Shown one piece after another: positions 17,752-27,085 of a stretch of 64,000 nucleotides of DNA. Position 1 is the first letter of the stretch; each line of letters opens with the position of its first letter. The notes under the pieces were generated by a model that saw nothing but the letters and a program-made list of their open reading frames with translations, made no database searches and was not told the DNA's origin. Position numbers and translations under genes: made by a program. Origin of the DNA: Aeromicrobium sp. Leaf350 (GTDB taxonomy: Bacteria > Actinomycetota > Actinomycetes > Propionibacteriales > Nocardioidaceae). The DNA is taken from the NCBI RefSeq assembly GCF_916858655.1, contig NZ_CAKASL010000002.1, positions 248,001 through 312,000 on the forward strand, in the 5' to 3' direction.

Positions 17752-18762
17752 TCAGGACGGTGAGCCGGCGAGATCGAGCGCGATGTCGACGATCATGTCC
17801 TCCTGGCCGCCGACGAGCTTGCGGCGCCCGACCTCGGTGAGGATGTCGCGCACGTCGACGTCGTAGCGGCGGGAGGCGTTCTCGGCGTGGCGCAGGAAGC
17901 TGGAGTAGACACCGGCGTAGCCGAGCGTGAGGGTCTCGCGGTCGACCTGCACGGCGCGGTCCATGAGGGGCCGCACGATGTCGTCGGCGGCGTCCTCCAG
18001 GGCGGCGAGGTCGCACCCGTGCTCCCAGCCCTCGAGGTCGGCCACCGCGATGAACGGCTCGATGGGGCAGTTGCCCGCCCCGGCGCCGAGACCGGCGAGC
18101 GAGGCGTCGACCCGGGTCACGCCGTTCTCGACCGCGACGACGCTGTTCGCCACCGAGAGGCTGAGGTTCTGGTGGGCGTGGATGCCGATCTCGGTCGACG
18201 GGTCGAGCGCGTCGCGGTAGGCCGTGACGCGCTCAGCGACGGCACGCATCGTGAGGTGTCCACCGGAGTCGGTCACGTAGACGCAGTGGGCACCGTAGGA
18301 CTCCATGAGCTTCGCCTGCTCGGCGAGCTTCGCGGGCTCGGCCATGTGGCTCATCATCAAGAATCCCGACACGTCCATGCCGATCTCGCGGGCATAGGCG
18401 ATGTGCTGGGCCGAGACGTCCGCCTCGGTGCAGTGCGTCGCGATGCGGATCGAGCGCACCCCGATGTCCCAGGCGCGCTGGAGCTCGTGGATCGTGCCGA
18501 TGCCTGGCAGCAGGAGCGTCGTGAGCCGGGCGTTCTTCACCTCGTCGGCGGCGGCCTCGAGCCACTCCCAGTCGGTGTGGCTGCCCGGGCCGTAGTTCAG
18601 CGAGCCGCCGGCCAGGCCGTCGCCGTGGGCGACCTCGAGGGCGTCGACCCCGGCGTCGTCGAGGGCACGGACGATGCGGCGGACGTCCTTCGGGTCGATG
18701 CGGTGGCGGATGGCGTGCATGCCGTCACGGAGCGTGACGTCCTGGATGAAGACCTGGGTCAT
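17752..18762 (-). CDS. dmpG: 4-hydroxy-2-oxovalerate aldolase
   Basis: 336 residues. The barrel start is [14 protein letters not shown], metal ligands lie in [15 protein letters not shown], and the C-terminal communication domain carries [15 protein letters not shown]. It splits 4-hydroxy-2-oxovalerate to pyruvate and acetaldehyde and channels the aldehyde into the acylating dehydrogenase encoded next to it (start overlaps that gene's stop by 4 bp). Last step but one of the meta-cleavage route; the family is also named MhpE, BphI and HsaF. Confidence 0.95.
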   Translation of the reverse strand: MTQVFIQDVTLRDGMHAIRHRIDPKDVRRIVRALDDAGVDALEVAHGDGLAGGSLNYGPGSHTDWEWLEAAADEVKNARLTTLLLPGIGTIHELQRAWDIGVRSIRIATHCTEADVSAQHIAYAREIGMDVSGFLMMSHMAEPAKLAEQAKLMESYGAHCVYVTDSGGHLTMRAVAERVTAYRDALDPSTEIGIHAHQNLSLSVANSVVAVENGVTRVDASLAGLGAGAGNCPIEPFIAVADLEGWEHGCDLAALEDAADDIVRPLMDRAVQVDRETLTLGYAGVYSSFLRHAENASRRYDVDVRDILTEVGRRKLVGGQEDMIVDIALDLAGSPS

Positions 18763-19700
18763 CGGGCGTCTCCCTGCGTGCGTGCGGCCTTGGACTCCGC
18801 GACCCGCAGGGCGGCGGAGGTCATGATGTCGAGGTTGCCGGCGTAGGCCGGGAGGTAGTGCGCAGCGCCCTCGACCTCGAGGAACACCGAGACCTGCGTC
18901 GTGACCGGCGCGGAGCCCTCCGGCACGAGCGTGTGGACCGGCTCGTCGCCCTCGAGCTTGCGGATCTGGACCTCCTGCTTGAGGCGGTAGCCCGGCACGT
19001 ACTGGGCGACCTTGGCCACCATCGCGCTGACCGACTCGCGGATCGCGCTCTCGTCGGCGTCGCCGACCAGGGCGAGCACGGTGTCACGCATGATCAGCGG
19101 CGGCTCGGCCGGGTTCAGGATGATGATCGCCTTGCCGCGACCGGCGCCGCCGACGGCCTCGATGGCCGCCGAGGTGGTCTCGGTGAACTCGTCGATGTTG
19201 GCGCGAGTGCCGGGCCCGGCCGACCGCGAGGCGATCGACGCCACGATCTCGGCGTAGGCGACCGGCACGACCTGGGCGATCGCGGCGACGATCGGGATCG
19301 TCGCCTGTCCGCCGCAGGTCACCATGTTCACGTTGTCCGCATCGAGGTGCTCCTCGAGGTTCACCGGCGGCACGACGTACGGGCCGATGGCCGCGGGGGT
19401 CAGGTCGATGAGCTGCTTGCCGTAGGGCGCGAGTGCCGTCGCGTTGGCCTCGTGGGCCTTGGCGGAGGTGGCGTCGAAGATGATGTCGATGTCGTCGAAG
19501 CCGTCGATCGCGATCAGCCCGGCGACGCCCTCGGCGGTGGTGCGCACCCCGTTCTTCTGCGCGCGGGCGAGCCCGTCGGACTCGGGGTCGATGCCGACCA
19601 TGACGTCCATCTCGAGGGTGTCCGAGAGACGGATGACCTTCAGCATCAGGTCGGTGCCGATGTTGCCGGAACCGATCACGGCGACCTTCGTCGTGCTCAT
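18759..19700 (-). CDS. Acetaldehyde dehydrogenase (acylating)
   Basis: 313 residues. The NAD motif is [20 protein letters not shown]; the catalytic Cys is in [14 protein letters not shown]; the dimerisation domain follows. It converts acetaldehyde, NAD+ and CoA to acetyl-CoA and forms a complex with the aldolase (MhpF/DmpF/BphJ family). It overlaps both neighbours by ATGA, giving the order hydratase, dehydrogenase, aldolase in one transcript on the minus strand. Confidence 0.95.
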   Translation of the reverse strand: MSTTKVAVIGSGNIGTDLMLKVIRLSDTLEMDVMVGIDPESDGLARAQKNGVRTTAEGVAGLIAIDGFDDIDIIFDATSAKAHEANATALAPYGKQLIDLTPAAIGPYVVPPVNLEEHLDADNVNMVTCGGQATIPIVAAIAQVVPVAYAEIVASIASRSAGPGTRANIDEFTETTSAAIEAVGGAGRGKAIIILNPAEPPLIMRDTVLALVGDADESAIRESVSAMVAKVAQYVPGYRLKQEVQIRKLEGDEPVHTLVPEGSAPVTTQVSVFLEVEGAAHYLPAYAGNLDIMTSAALRVAESKAARTQGDAR

Positions 19701-20494
19701 GAACGGACCTCCTGGTCGAACGCGACCGAGACGTCGCCGAGGCCGGTGATGACGGCGCGGACCGTGCTGCCCGGGGTCACCGGCACCATCGGTCCGAGGG
19801 CGCCGGACAGGATGATCTGCCCCTCACGCAGCGGGTCGCCGAGGTCCTGCGCTGCGCGGGCCAGCCAGAGCAGGGCCTCCAACGGGTCGCCCAGGCAGGC
19901 GGCACCGTCGCCGGAGGAGGCGACGTCACCGTCGACGGTGAGCTGCATCTGGACCTCGCGAGGCTCGACCTCCGCGATCGGGACAGCGGTCTCGCCGAGC
20001 ACGAAGGCCGCGCTCGAGCCGTTGTCGGCCACCGTGTCGACGATCGTGATGTCCCAGTCGTCCACTCGGCTGTCGACGATCTCGAGCGCGGGTACCGCGT
20101 GGGTCACGGCGGCGCGCACGGAGGCCAGGTCGAGCGGACCGTCGAGATCGGCACCGAGGAGGAAGGCGACCTCCGCCTCCACCTTGGGCTGCAGCAGGGT
20201 CGCCGTCGGCACCGTGCCGCCGTCGGCGACGTGCATGTCGGCGAACAGCACGCCGAAGTCGGGCTGGTCGACGCCGAGCTGCTTCTGCACCGCCGGTGAC
20301 GTCAGGCCGATCTTGCGCCCGACGACCACACCACCGGCCTCGACGCGGCGACGGGTCAGCTCAGCCTGGACCACGTAGGCGCTGTCCACGTCCGTCGAGC
20401 CGAGCACGTCCCGCACGGGCGCGGTCGGCTTGATGCCGGTGCGCGCCTGGTCGAGTCGGTCGGCGGCCTCGATCTGGTATGCCGTCAGGGTCAT
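19697..20494 (-). CDS. 2-oxopent-4-enoate (2-hydroxypenta-2,4-dienoate) hydratase
   Basis: 265 residues of the FAH/hydratase superfamily. Motifs are [36 protein letters not shown] (metal Glu pair) and [20 protein letters not shown]. It adds water to 2-hydroxypenta-2,4-dienoate to give 4-hydroxy-2-oxovalerate for the aldolase. ATG at 20494 follows AGGAGAG. First gene of the lower-pathway operon. The TTCCG-N5-CGGAA palindrome at 20566-20580, 72 bp upstream, is the probable operator. Confidence 0.92.
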   Translation of the reverse strand: MTLTAYQIEAADRLDQARTGIKPTAPVRDVLGSTDVDSAYVVQAELTRRRVEAGGVVVGRKIGLTSPAVQKQLGVDQPDFGVLFADMHVADGGTVPTATLLQPKVEAEVAFLLGADLDGPLDLASVRAAVTHAVPALEIVDSRVDDWDITIVDTVADNGSSAAFVLGETAVPIAEVEPREVQMQLTVDGDVASSGDGAACLGDPLEALLWLARAAQDLGDPLREGQIILSGALGPMVPVTPGSTVRAVITGLGDVSVAFDQEVRS

Positions 20495-20565
20495 GCGGCT
20501 CTCCTGCCTCGTGCGGGTGTCAGGTGTCAGTCTCCGACCAGGTGGGGGAGTCGACGAGGAGGGAG

Positions 20566-20580
20566 TTCCGTTCAGCGGAA
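20566..20580. promoter_or_regulatory. Candidate IclR operator 1 (TTCCG-N5-CGGAA)
   Basis: The sequence TTCCGTTCAGCGGAA is a palindrome with 5-bp arms, flanked by G and C that extend it to GTTCCG...CGGAAC. It overlaps the stop codon of the IclR gene and lies upstream of the hydratase-dehydrogenase-aldolase operon, where a promoter must be. Two further copies flank the promoter region of the IclR and hyuA genes. Confidence 0.65.
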
Positions 20581-21354
20581 CTGGGTCGACTCGTACCGCG
20601 CCTGGGCGTCGCCGACGAGTCGCGCCATGAGGGCGCCGATCTCGCTCAGGCGGCGGTGGCTGCCGCGCACGGTCGGGACCACGATCGCGATGGCTCCCAG
20701 GGTCATGTCCGAGATCCTGACCGGCACGGCGACGCCGGAGATGCCGTCGATGTAGTCGTTGCGCCGAGCCGCCCACCCCTTGCGTCTCGCCAGGGCGACC
20801 GCCGTCCGGAGGTCGTCGACCTCCGTGAGGCTGTGCGGTGTCCGGGCCGCCAGGTAGAGCTGGGGCGCCAACGTCTCGAAGGTGGTCTCCGGAAGGCTCG
20901 AGAGGATCGCGATCCCGAGCGATCCCGAGCCGATGCCCGATCGGCGCCCGACCGGGGACGTGGCGCGCAGGGTCTGGTCGGCCTCGCACTTGTGGATGAT
21001 GGTCACCGTCGAGTCGATCCAGTCGACCTCGGCCAGCAGTGCGGTCTCGTCGAGCTCGGCCGACAGCTCCTCCAGGAGGTTGCGGCACATCGTGCTCAGC
21101 ACGCTCGAGTTCGACACGAGGCCGCCGAGCTCGAGGAGACGCGCGCCCAGCGAGTAGCGGCCGTCGTGCTCCTGCCGCATGAACCCGCGCTGGACCAGGT
21201 TGCGAGCGAGCCGGTGGGTGCTCGATCCCGGGAGGCCGACCGCCGCGGCGAGCTCCCCGAGCGTGAGTGCCGGGTGCTCCGAGCTGAACGCCAGGAGGAT
21301 GTCGAGCGCCCGATCGACCGACTGGACGCCGGGTCGCTGCGGCGGCTGCTCCAT
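20572..21354 (-). CDS. IclR family regulator (paralogue of the one at 30526)
   Basis: 260 residues. HTH: VQSVDRALDILLAFSSEHPA, then LPGSSTHRLARNLVQRGFMR; effector domain with TSPVGRRSGIGSGSLGIAIL and ISGVAVPVRISDMTLGAIAI. The protein is colinear with the IclR encoded at 30526-31347 (shared YSLGARLLELGGLVSN-like and EVDWIDSTVTI-like segments), which suggests duplication. It is transcribed away from hyuA. A TTCCG-N5-CGGAA palindrome lies 36 bp upstream of its start and another at its 3' end. Confidence 0.9.
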   Translation of the reverse strand: MEQPPQRPGVQSVDRALDILLAFSSEHPALTLGELAAAVGLPGSSTHRLARNLVQRGFMRQEHDGRYSLGARLLELGGLVSNSSVLSTMCRNLLEELSAELDETALLAEVDWIDSTVTIIHKCEADQTLRATSPVGRRSGIGSGSLGIAILSSLPETTFETLAPQLYLAARTPHSLTEVDDLRTAVALARRKGWAARRNDYIDGISGVAVPVRISDMTLGAIAIVVPTVRGSHRRLSEIGALMARLVGDAQARYESTQFR

Positions 21355-21389
21355 GGGTCCGTGTCTACCAGAATCCGAGGGGCGTCGAT

Positions 21390-21404
21390 TTCCGTTCTGC
21401 GGAA
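21390..21404. promoter_or_regulatory. Candidate IclR operator 2
   Basis: TTCCGTTCTGCGGAA, in TTTCCG...CGGAAC context, 36 bp upstream of the IclR start. It differs from copy 1 by one spacer base, although the two are 800 bp apart and flank the gene. Position fits autoregulation of the IclR gene. Confidence 0.65.
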
Positions 21405-21493
21405 CGCGAGTCGGTGCCTGGCCGGCGCCGATCGGCGTCGAGACGCGTGAGGAAACATTTCCGGAACACGAGCCGCGCAATGCATCAGATCCG

Positions 21494-21521
21494 CGAAAGC
21501 GCTGCAATGACAGTGCTTTCG
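21494..21521. repeat. Inverted repeat in the hyuA promoter region
   Basis: CGAAAGC at 21494-21500 pairs with GCTTTCG at 21515-21521; after one mismatch the arms continue inward as CTG and CAG around a 6-bp centre. It is distinct from the TTCCG palindrome, so it may bind a second regulator such as the paralogous IclR, or be a structured leader. Confidence 0.5.
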
Positions 21522-21577
21522 CCTGGTCGGTGTCACTGCGGCGCATGCTCGAAAGTGGGGATGGAGACCCCCCTGCT

Positions 21578-21592
21578 TTCCGCTACGCGGAA
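21578..21592. promoter_or_regulatory. Candidate IclR operator 3
   Basis: TTCCGCTACGCGGAA, 72 bp upstream of the hyuA GTG. The arms are identical to copies 1 and 2 and the spacer differs, as expected for a protein-binding palindrome. Confidence 0.65.
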
Positions 21593-21664
21593 TGTGCCTT
21601 GCGTCACATTCTCGTGCGCTTGAGGCTGAGCACGCGTTCCCGACCCCCGGCGAAAGACACGACT

Positions 21665-23791
21665 GTGAGCTCAGCATCCACCCCCCACGGGGGGTACCTC
21701 ATCGGCACCGACATCGGCGGCACCTTCACCGACCTGGTGCTCCTGGAGGAGGGCAGCCGCCCCCGGCTGTTCAAGTCCCCGACCACTCCGAGCGACCGTT
21801 CCGAAGGCATCCTCAACGCCCTGCGGCTCGCGGCCGATGCCGTCGGCAAGCCGCTCGAGCAGTTCGCCTCCGAGATCCGGTACTTCGCCCACGGCACGAC
21901 GGCGGCGACCAACGCGCTCATCGAGCGCAAGGGTGCACGGACCGCTCTCCTGACGACCGCGGGCTTCGGCGACACCATGCTGATCCAGCGGAGCATGACG
22001 TCGTGGGTGGGCATGGGGGCGAACACCGGCCACTACAGCCAGCGGAGCAACCCCACCCCGATCGTCGACCGCGACCTGATCATCGAGATCGACGAGCGCA
22101 TCGACTCCTCGGGCGAGGCGCTCGTGGCGCTGGACGAGTCGCAGGTCCGCGACGCGATCGCGCGACTGCGAGCCGCCGGTGTGGAGGCGCTCGCCGTCTC
22201 GTTCCTCTGGTCGTTCCTCAACCCGGACCACGAGGCCCGCGTGCGCGAGATCGTCGAGGCCGAGTGGCCCGAGGTCTACCTGACGCTGTCGCACGAGGTG
22301 GCCCCGGTCATCGGGGAGTACGAGCGCACGGCCACGACGGTCGTGAACTCCTACCTGGGCCCCGTGATCCGGGACTACATGGAGAACCTCGAGGGACGGC
22401 TCCACGAGACGGGTTTCGTCGGCGAGCTCTCGGTCATGGACTCGGGCGGCGGCGTGATGAAGGCGATCGACGCGGCCTACCGCGCCGCGTCGCTGCTGAC
22501 CTCGGGCCCCGCCGGCGGCGTGCTGGCCACGTCGAAGCTCGCCGAGACCCTGGGCTTCGAGAACGTCATCACCAGCGACATGGGCGGTACGAGCTTCGAC
22601 GTCGGCCTGGTGCTGGACGGCGAGCCGCTCGTGGAGCGGCAGAGCGAGGTCGGCAACTACCACCTCTCGATCCCGCGCATCAAGGTCACGGCCATCGGCG
22701 CCGGCGGCGGCTCGATCGCCTGGGTCGACGAGGTCGGCGCGCTGGTGGTCGGCCCTGAGAGCGCAGGATCCGTCCCCGGCCCGGCCTGCTACGCGAGGGG
22801 TGGCCTGCGGCCCACCGTGACCGATGCGGACGTGGTGCTCGGGATCATCGACCCCGAGTACTTCCTCGGCGGCCGGATGAAGCTCGACCGCGACCTCGCC
22901 GAGGAGGCGATCCGCACCCACATCGCCGAGCCGCTCGGCATGACCGTCGAGGAGGCCGCGCTCGGCATCCGGACCGTCGCGGACAACCAGATGGCCGACC
23001 TGCTGCGCAAGGTGACGGTCGAGCAGGGGCGCGATCCTCGCGACTTCGCCGTCTTCGCCTACGGCGGTGCGGGCCCGACCCACGCCTGCTCCTACACGCA
23101 GGCGGCGGGCATCAACACGCTGGTCGTGCCGCCGACCTCCACGGTCCACTCCGCCTACGGCACGGTCACGGCCGACCGCTTCCGCTCGCTCCAGGTCACC
23201 GACCTGCAGCGCACCCCTGCGGGCGCGGACGACCCGGCCGCCCACATCGACCTGGCCCGGCTCACGCGCAACCTGGACGACCTCGTCGCCCGCTGCCACG
23301 AGGACCTCGACCGCGACAGCGGAGCCTGGTTCAGCCGGTCCGTGCACCTGAAGTTCCGCCGTCAGACCCACGAGCTGCCCGTCGTGCTGCCGGACGGGCC
23401 CGTCACGGTGGAGACGCTCCGCGCGGTCGTCGAGGAGTTCTTCGAGACGTACGAGCGCATCTACGGCAAGGGCACGGCCCTGCGCAGCGCGGGACTCGAG
23501 CTGAACACGCTCCGGGTCGAGGGGCGCGTCGCCGTCGCCGGGCTCGACGACGGGGAGGACCCGCCGAGCGGCACCGTCGAGGACGCACGGATCGGCACCC
23601 GCAAGGTCACCTTCGCCGACGCGGGTCGCGTGGACGTCCCCGTCCTGCGCGGCGAGAAGGTCGGCCCCGGCGCGCAGCTCATCGGTCCGGCGGTCCTGGA
23701 GTTCGAGGGCACGACCATCGTCGTCGGCCCCGGCCAGGAGCTGCACGTCGACGCGCGCACCAACATCGTCATCAACTGCAAAGGAAACTGA
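21665..23791 (+). CDS. HyuA-type subunit (hydantoinase A / acetone carboxylase beta / 5-oxoprolinase family)
   Basis: 708 residues from GTG at 21665. Phosphate-binding motif GYLIGTDIGGTFTDLVLLEE at the N-terminus, FAHGTTAATNALIERKGART, the actin-like core DMGGTSFDVGLVLDGEP, and AIGAGGGSIAWVD. HyuA subunits use ATP to activate a carbonyl or amide substrate, or bicarbonate, for the partner HyuB. The open frame extends to 21179 but that part overlaps the regulatory region and has no family match. Stop and next ATG overlap (TGATG). Confidence 0.9.
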   Translation: MSSASTPHGGYLIGTDIGGTFTDLVLLEEGSRPRLFKSPTTPSDRSEGILNALRLAADAVGKPLEQFASEIRYFAHGTTAATNALIERKGARTALLTTAGFGDTMLIQRSMTSWVGMGANTGHYSQRSNPTPIVDRDLIIEIDERIDSSGEALVALDESQVRDAIARLRAAGVEALAVSFLWSFLNPDHEARVREIVEAEWPEVYLTLSHEVAPVIGEYERTATTVVNSYLGPVIRDYMENLEGRLHETGFVGELSVMDSGGGVMKAIDAAYRAASLLTSGPAGGVLATSKLAETLGFENVITSDMGGTSFDVGLVLDGEPLVERQSEVGNYHLSIPRIKVTAIGAGGGSIAWVDEVGALVVGPESAGSVPGPACYARGGLRPTVTDADVVLGIIDPEYFLGGRMKLDRDLAEEAIRTHIAEPLGMTVEEAALGIRTVADNQMADLLRKVTVEQGRDPRDFAVFAYGGAGPTHACSYTQAAGINTLVVPPTSTVHSAYGTVTADRFRSLQVTDLQRTPAGADDPAAHIDLARLTRNLDDLVARCHEDLDRDSGAWFSRSVHLKFRRQTHELPVVLPDGPVTVETLRAVVEEFFETYERIYGKGTALRSAGLELNTLRVEGRVAVAGLDDGEDPPSGTVEDARIGTRKVTFADAGRVDVPVLRGEKVGPGAQLIGPAVLEFEGTTIVVGPGQELHVDARTNIVINCKGN

Positions 23792-26001
23792 TGAACACCG
23801 AGATCCTCGACCGTCCCAGCGATCCGGTGGGCCCGTCGGTCGACGTGGACCCCGTGACCTTCGAGGTCATCCGTCACCGTCTGCTCGCGATCACCGACGA
23901 GCAGGGCGCGACCCTGGCCGCGATCTCCGGGTCGCCGCACGTCGTGAACGCGAACGACTTCAACGTCGGCCTCTACCTGCCGGACGGCTCCGTCGCCGCG
24001 ATGGGACGCACGATCCTGCTGCACTCGGCCTCGATGGCGCTGATCACCCGCCACGTGATCGAGGATTGCGAGGACGATCCGGGCATCAACCCGGGCGACA
24101 TGTTCGTCGTCAACAACCCCTGGAAGGGATCGATCCACGCGCAGGACATGGGCGTCGTGGCGCCGATCTTCTTCGACGGCGAGCTGCTGGCGTGGACCGG
24201 CGCGATGTGCCACATGCCCGACGTGGGCGGTTCGCGCCCCGGCAGCTTCTGCAACGACGCGACCGAGTGCTACCAGGAGGGGCTGCAGCTCACGCCCACC
24301 AAGCTCATCGCCGACGGCAAGATCCGCAGCGACGTGTGGAACCTGATCATGGCCCACACGCGAGCAGCTCCCGCGGTCAACCTCGACCTGCGGGGCCTGA
24401 TCGGTGCCAACAACACCGCCGTGCGTGCCATGACGCAGCTGGCCGAGCGCTACGGCGTCGAGACGGTGAAGGCCGTCATGGGTGGACTCATCGACCTGTC
24501 CGACCGCCGCCTCCGCCACCGTCTGGAGACGCTGCCCGACGCGGTCGTGCGGAGCCGGGCCTACCTGGACAACGACGGAGGACTGAACGAGGTCTACGAG
24601 GTCGACCTGGTGCTGACCAAGACCGGCGACACCCTGCACTTCGACTACTCCGGTTCCTCACCCCAGGTCGAGGGCTACATCAACTGCACGTCGTCGGGGC
24701 TCATGGCGGGCATCAACGCCGCCCTGCTGCCGACCCTGGCGTACGACGCGCCCTGGAACGAGGGCCTGTTCCGGGCCGTCGAGGTGCACGCCCCCGAGGG
24801 ACTGATCTGCAACGCGAAGCGTCCGGCCGCGGTCTCGGGCGGTGCGCTCGAGGCGGGCTGGCTCGTGGAGATGACGGCCGTGGAGGCCCTGTCCAAGCTG
24901 GTGGCCTGCTCCGACGAGCTGATCGGTGAGGCCCAGGCTGCACCCGCGGGAGGTCCCGACCAGTTCGTGCTCAGCGGCGTCAACGCGCACGGTGACCCGT
25001 TCACCCACGTGATCCTCGACTGCCTGGCGACCGGCGGGGGCGCCTACGCCCATCGCGACGGAGTCTGGACGCAGGGTCAGCACAACATCGAGCGCCAGAA
25101 GATCTCGAACGCCGAGGACATGGAGCTCGAGACGCCGCTGCTGTACCTGCGGCGGGGTCTCGTGACCGACTCCGGTGGAGCCGGCGAGTACCGCGGCGGC
25201 CAGAGCATGGGCTCGACCTTCCTCGTGCACCGTGGCTCCTCGCTGAAGGCGACGTGCAACGGCCACGGCTGGGAGGCCCCGAACTCGACGGGCATCTTCG
25301 GTGGCCTGCCGGGCACGCAGAACATCCGCGACCTGGTGGTCGACAGCGGTGTCGCGGCGACCTTCGCCGAGGGGTCCGTGCCCCAGGACGTCCACGCGAT
25401 CGAGGGCGAGCGCCCCACGATGCACGGGCGTCAGGGCGCGTTCCCGCTCAGCACGGGTGACGTCCTGGCCTCGGTGCACCAGTCGGGCGGCGGCTGGGGA
25501 GACCCGATCGCCCGTGCGACGAGTGCGCTCGAGGAGGACCTGCGGACGCGGGCGATCTCGCCCGAGGCTGCCGTGCGTCTCTACGGCGCGGTCCTCGACG
25601 CCGACGGTCATCTCGACGACGCGGCCACGGCGAGCCGGCGGGAGGAGATCCGCACGGATCGTCGCTCCTGGTCCCGCGCCGAGCAGCAGGACGTGACGGC
25701 TCCGGGCGACCTCGAGCGGGTGCGCCCGCTCGGCCACGCGCTGGAGCTCGCCGCCGGCACGGACGGAGCCGAGTTCACGCGGTGCCGGTGCGGTCACGTG
25801 CTCGCCGAGGGCAGCGGCCCGTGGCGTCAGCGTGCCGGCGAGCGTCGCATCAGGGAGGTGCACGAGGTCAGCCTCGCCACCCGTCTGTCCGAGAAGCTCG
25901 AGGTGCGCCAGTACGCGTGCCCGTCGTGCGGCACGCTGCTGTCGACCGACGTCGCGCGCCCCGGCGCGCCGGTGGCCCACGACATCGAGGTCGTCGGCTG
26001 A
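23791..26001 (+). CDS. HyuB-type subunit fused to a C-terminal zinc-type domain
   Basis: 736 residues. The first about 560 are HyuB (VDPVTFEVIRHRLLAITDEQ, MLHSASMALITRHV-like segment, NPWKGSIHAQDMGVVAPIF, HMPDVGGSRPG, TGGGAYAHRDGVW, GGAGEYRGGQSMGSTF). The tail adds about 90 residues with Cys665, Cys667 (CRCGH) and Cys710, Cys713 (CPSCG), resembling the small zinc-binding gamma subunit of acetone carboxylases. HyuAB alone would suggest an ATP-dependent amidohydrolase; the gamma-like tail argues for a carboxylase of a ketone-like substrate. Coupled to the dioxygenase gene by TGATG. Confidence 0.85.
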   Translation: MNTEILDRPSDPVGPSVDVDPVTFEVIRHRLLAITDEQGATLAAISGSPHVVNANDFNVGLYLPDGSVAAMGRTILLHSASMALITRHVIEDCEDDPGINPGDMFVVNNPWKGSIHAQDMGVVAPIFFDGELLAWTGAMCHMPDVGGSRPGSFCNDATECYQEGLQLTPTKLIADGKIRSDVWNLIMAHTRAAPAVNLDLRGLIGANNTAVRAMTQLAERYGVETVKAVMGGLIDLSDRRLRHRLETLPDAVVRSRAYLDNDGGLNEVYEVDLVLTKTGDTLHFDYSGSSPQVEGYINCTSSGLMAGINAALLPTLAYDAPWNEGLFRAVEVHAPEGLICNAKRPAAVSGGALEAGWLVEMTAVEALSKLVACSDELIGEAQAAPAGGPDQFVLSGVNAHGDPFTHVILDCLATGGGAYAHRDGVWTQGQHNIERQKISNAEDMELETPLLYLRRGLVTDSGGAGEYRGGQSMGSTFLVHRGSSLKATCNGHGWEAPNSTGIFGGLPGTQNIRDLVVDSGVAATFAEGSVPQDVHAIEGERPTMHGRQGAFPLSTGDVLASVHQSGGGWGDPIARATSALEEDLRTRAISPEAAVRLYGAVLDADGHLDDAATASRREEIRTDRRSWSRAEQQDVTAPGDLERVRPLGHALELAAGTDGAEFTRCRCGHVLAEGSGPWRQRAGERRIREVHEVSLATRLSEKLEVRQYACPSCGTLLSTDVARPGAPVAHDIEVVG

Positions 26002-26819
26002 TGGGGCGCCTCGTCTTCGCGGGAGCCACCTCCCACGTGGGTGCCATCCTCAAGAACCCCGACGCCCATCCGGAGTCGTCGGTGCGGCTCCACGCTGCGT
26101 GGGACCGCATGGCGGCCGAGATCTCCGAGGCCGACCCCGACGTGGTCCTGGTGATCGCGACGGACCACTACGAGACGTTCCGGCTCGAGCACTACCCGAC
26201 CTTCTGCCTGGGTCTGGCCGAGTCGTACGACGCGTGGGGGGAGTACGGCAACCCGGAGGGGACCGTGGCCGGTGCCCCGGAGACGGGAGCCGCGATCCTC
26301 GCGGACCTCGTCCGGCACGGCTTCGACGTGTCGCGGAGCCACGAGATGCTGCTCGACCACGCGTTCATGGTGCCGATCATCCGGCTCGGGCTCGTCGACC
26401 GTCCGGTGCTCCCGCTGTTCGTCAACTGCAACACGGCACCGCTGCCGACGCTGGACCGTGCGGCGCAGCTGGGCTCGGCGCTGCGCGCAGCCGTGGAGTC
26501 GCTGCCCGGCGACGTGAGCGTGGCCGTCATCGCGACCGGTGGTGTCTCGCACTGGGTCGGTCTGCCGCAGTTCGGTCAGGTCAACGACGCCTGGGACCGC
26601 CGGTTCCTCGCGACCGTCGACGAGGGCGATCTCGACGCGATCGTGTCCCTGTCCGACGAGGAGGTGCTCGAGGAGGCCGGCAACGGCGCCCTCGAGATCC
26701 GGACGTGGGTGGCCGCCCTCGCCTGCGCTGGTGCGACCGGCGCCGAGACCTACGCCTACGAGCCGATGCCGGACTGGGCCATCGGCATCGGGATCGTCCG
26801 GATGGAGGTCGGCGCATGA
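26001..26819 (+). CDS. Type III extradiol dioxygenase, catalytic (LigB-like) subunit
   Basis: 272 residues. Iron ligands expected at His12 (GATSHVG), His56 (IATDHYETF) and the Glu in ALEIRTWVAAL; the acid-base His lies in TGGVSHWVG. The motif order and length match the LigB superfamily. It should cleave a catecholic ring with Fe(II) and O2. Together with the next 89-residue protein it forms a two-subunit dioxygenase like protocatechuate 4,5-dioxygenase. It differs clearly from the MhpB-type enzyme at 13920, so the two loci treat different catechols. Confidence 0.85.
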   Translation: MGRLVFAGATSHVGAILKNPDAHPESSVRLHAAWDRMAAEISEADPDVVLVIATDHYETFRLEHYPTFCLGLAESYDAWGEYGNPEGTVAGAPETGAAILADLVRHGFDVSRSHEMLLDHAFMVPIIRLGLVDRPVLPLFVNCNTAPLPTLDRAAQLGSALRAAVESLPGDVSVAVIATGGVSHWVGLPQFGQVNDAWDRRFLATVDEGDLDAIVSLSDEEVLEEAGNGALEIRTWVAALACAGATGAETYAYEPMPDWAIGIGIVRMEVGA

Positions 26820-27085
26820 GCGTCCTCGGCCTGACGAAGATGACGTGGGACCTGGAGCACCTCGACGGTCACGTCGACGAGCTCCTGGGCGACCCCCGCA
26901 CCTTCATGAGCCGCTACGACGTGAGCGACACCGAGGCCCGCGCCGTCGAGCAGCTCGACGCGACCGCCCTCCTGGAGCTGGGCATGAACCCAGTGGCACT
27001 GCGCAACCTGCTGGTCCTCCTGGGCATCCCGCACGGGCAGATGTACACCCACTCGACCAGCCTGCTGGACAGGGCCGACTCATGA
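26816..27085 (+). CDS. LigA-like small subunit of the extradiol dioxygenase
   Basis: 89 residues: a helical protein with RTFMSRYDVSDTEARAVEQL, then LLELGMNPVALRNLLVLLGI. This is the LigA fold that caps the active site of LigB-type dioxygenases and is often fused to it. Its ATG overlaps the stop of the LigB-like gene (ATGA) and its own stop overlaps the ABC ATPase start, so stoichiometric translation is likely. Confidence 0.8.
   Translation: MSVLGLTKMTWDLEHLDGHVDELLGDPRTFMSRYDVSDTEARAVEQLDATALLELGMNPVALRNLLVLLGIPHGQMYTHSTSLLDRADS

Larger units (their letters stand above)
21355..21664. promoter_or_regulatory. IclR-hyuA divergent promoter region
   Basis: 310 bp with no gene I can support. It holds two TTCCG-N5-CGGAA sites (21390-21404 and 21578-21592) and, between them, a longer inverted repeat CGAAAGC...GCTTTCG at 21494-21521 whose arms extend to 11 bp with one mismatch. 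An isolated TTCCGGAA at 21459 lacks the spacer. Composition is visibly less GC-rich than the flanking genes, as expected for a regulatory region. Confidence 0.6.

Noticed and set aside
21459-21466. TTCCGGAA as a fourth IclR site
   Set aside because: Lacks the 5-bp spacer common to the three accepted copies.
21671-23746. 691-residue minus-strand frame opposite hyuA
   Set aside because: Antisense shadow; composition dominated by Arg, Asp, Val and Gly with no motif.
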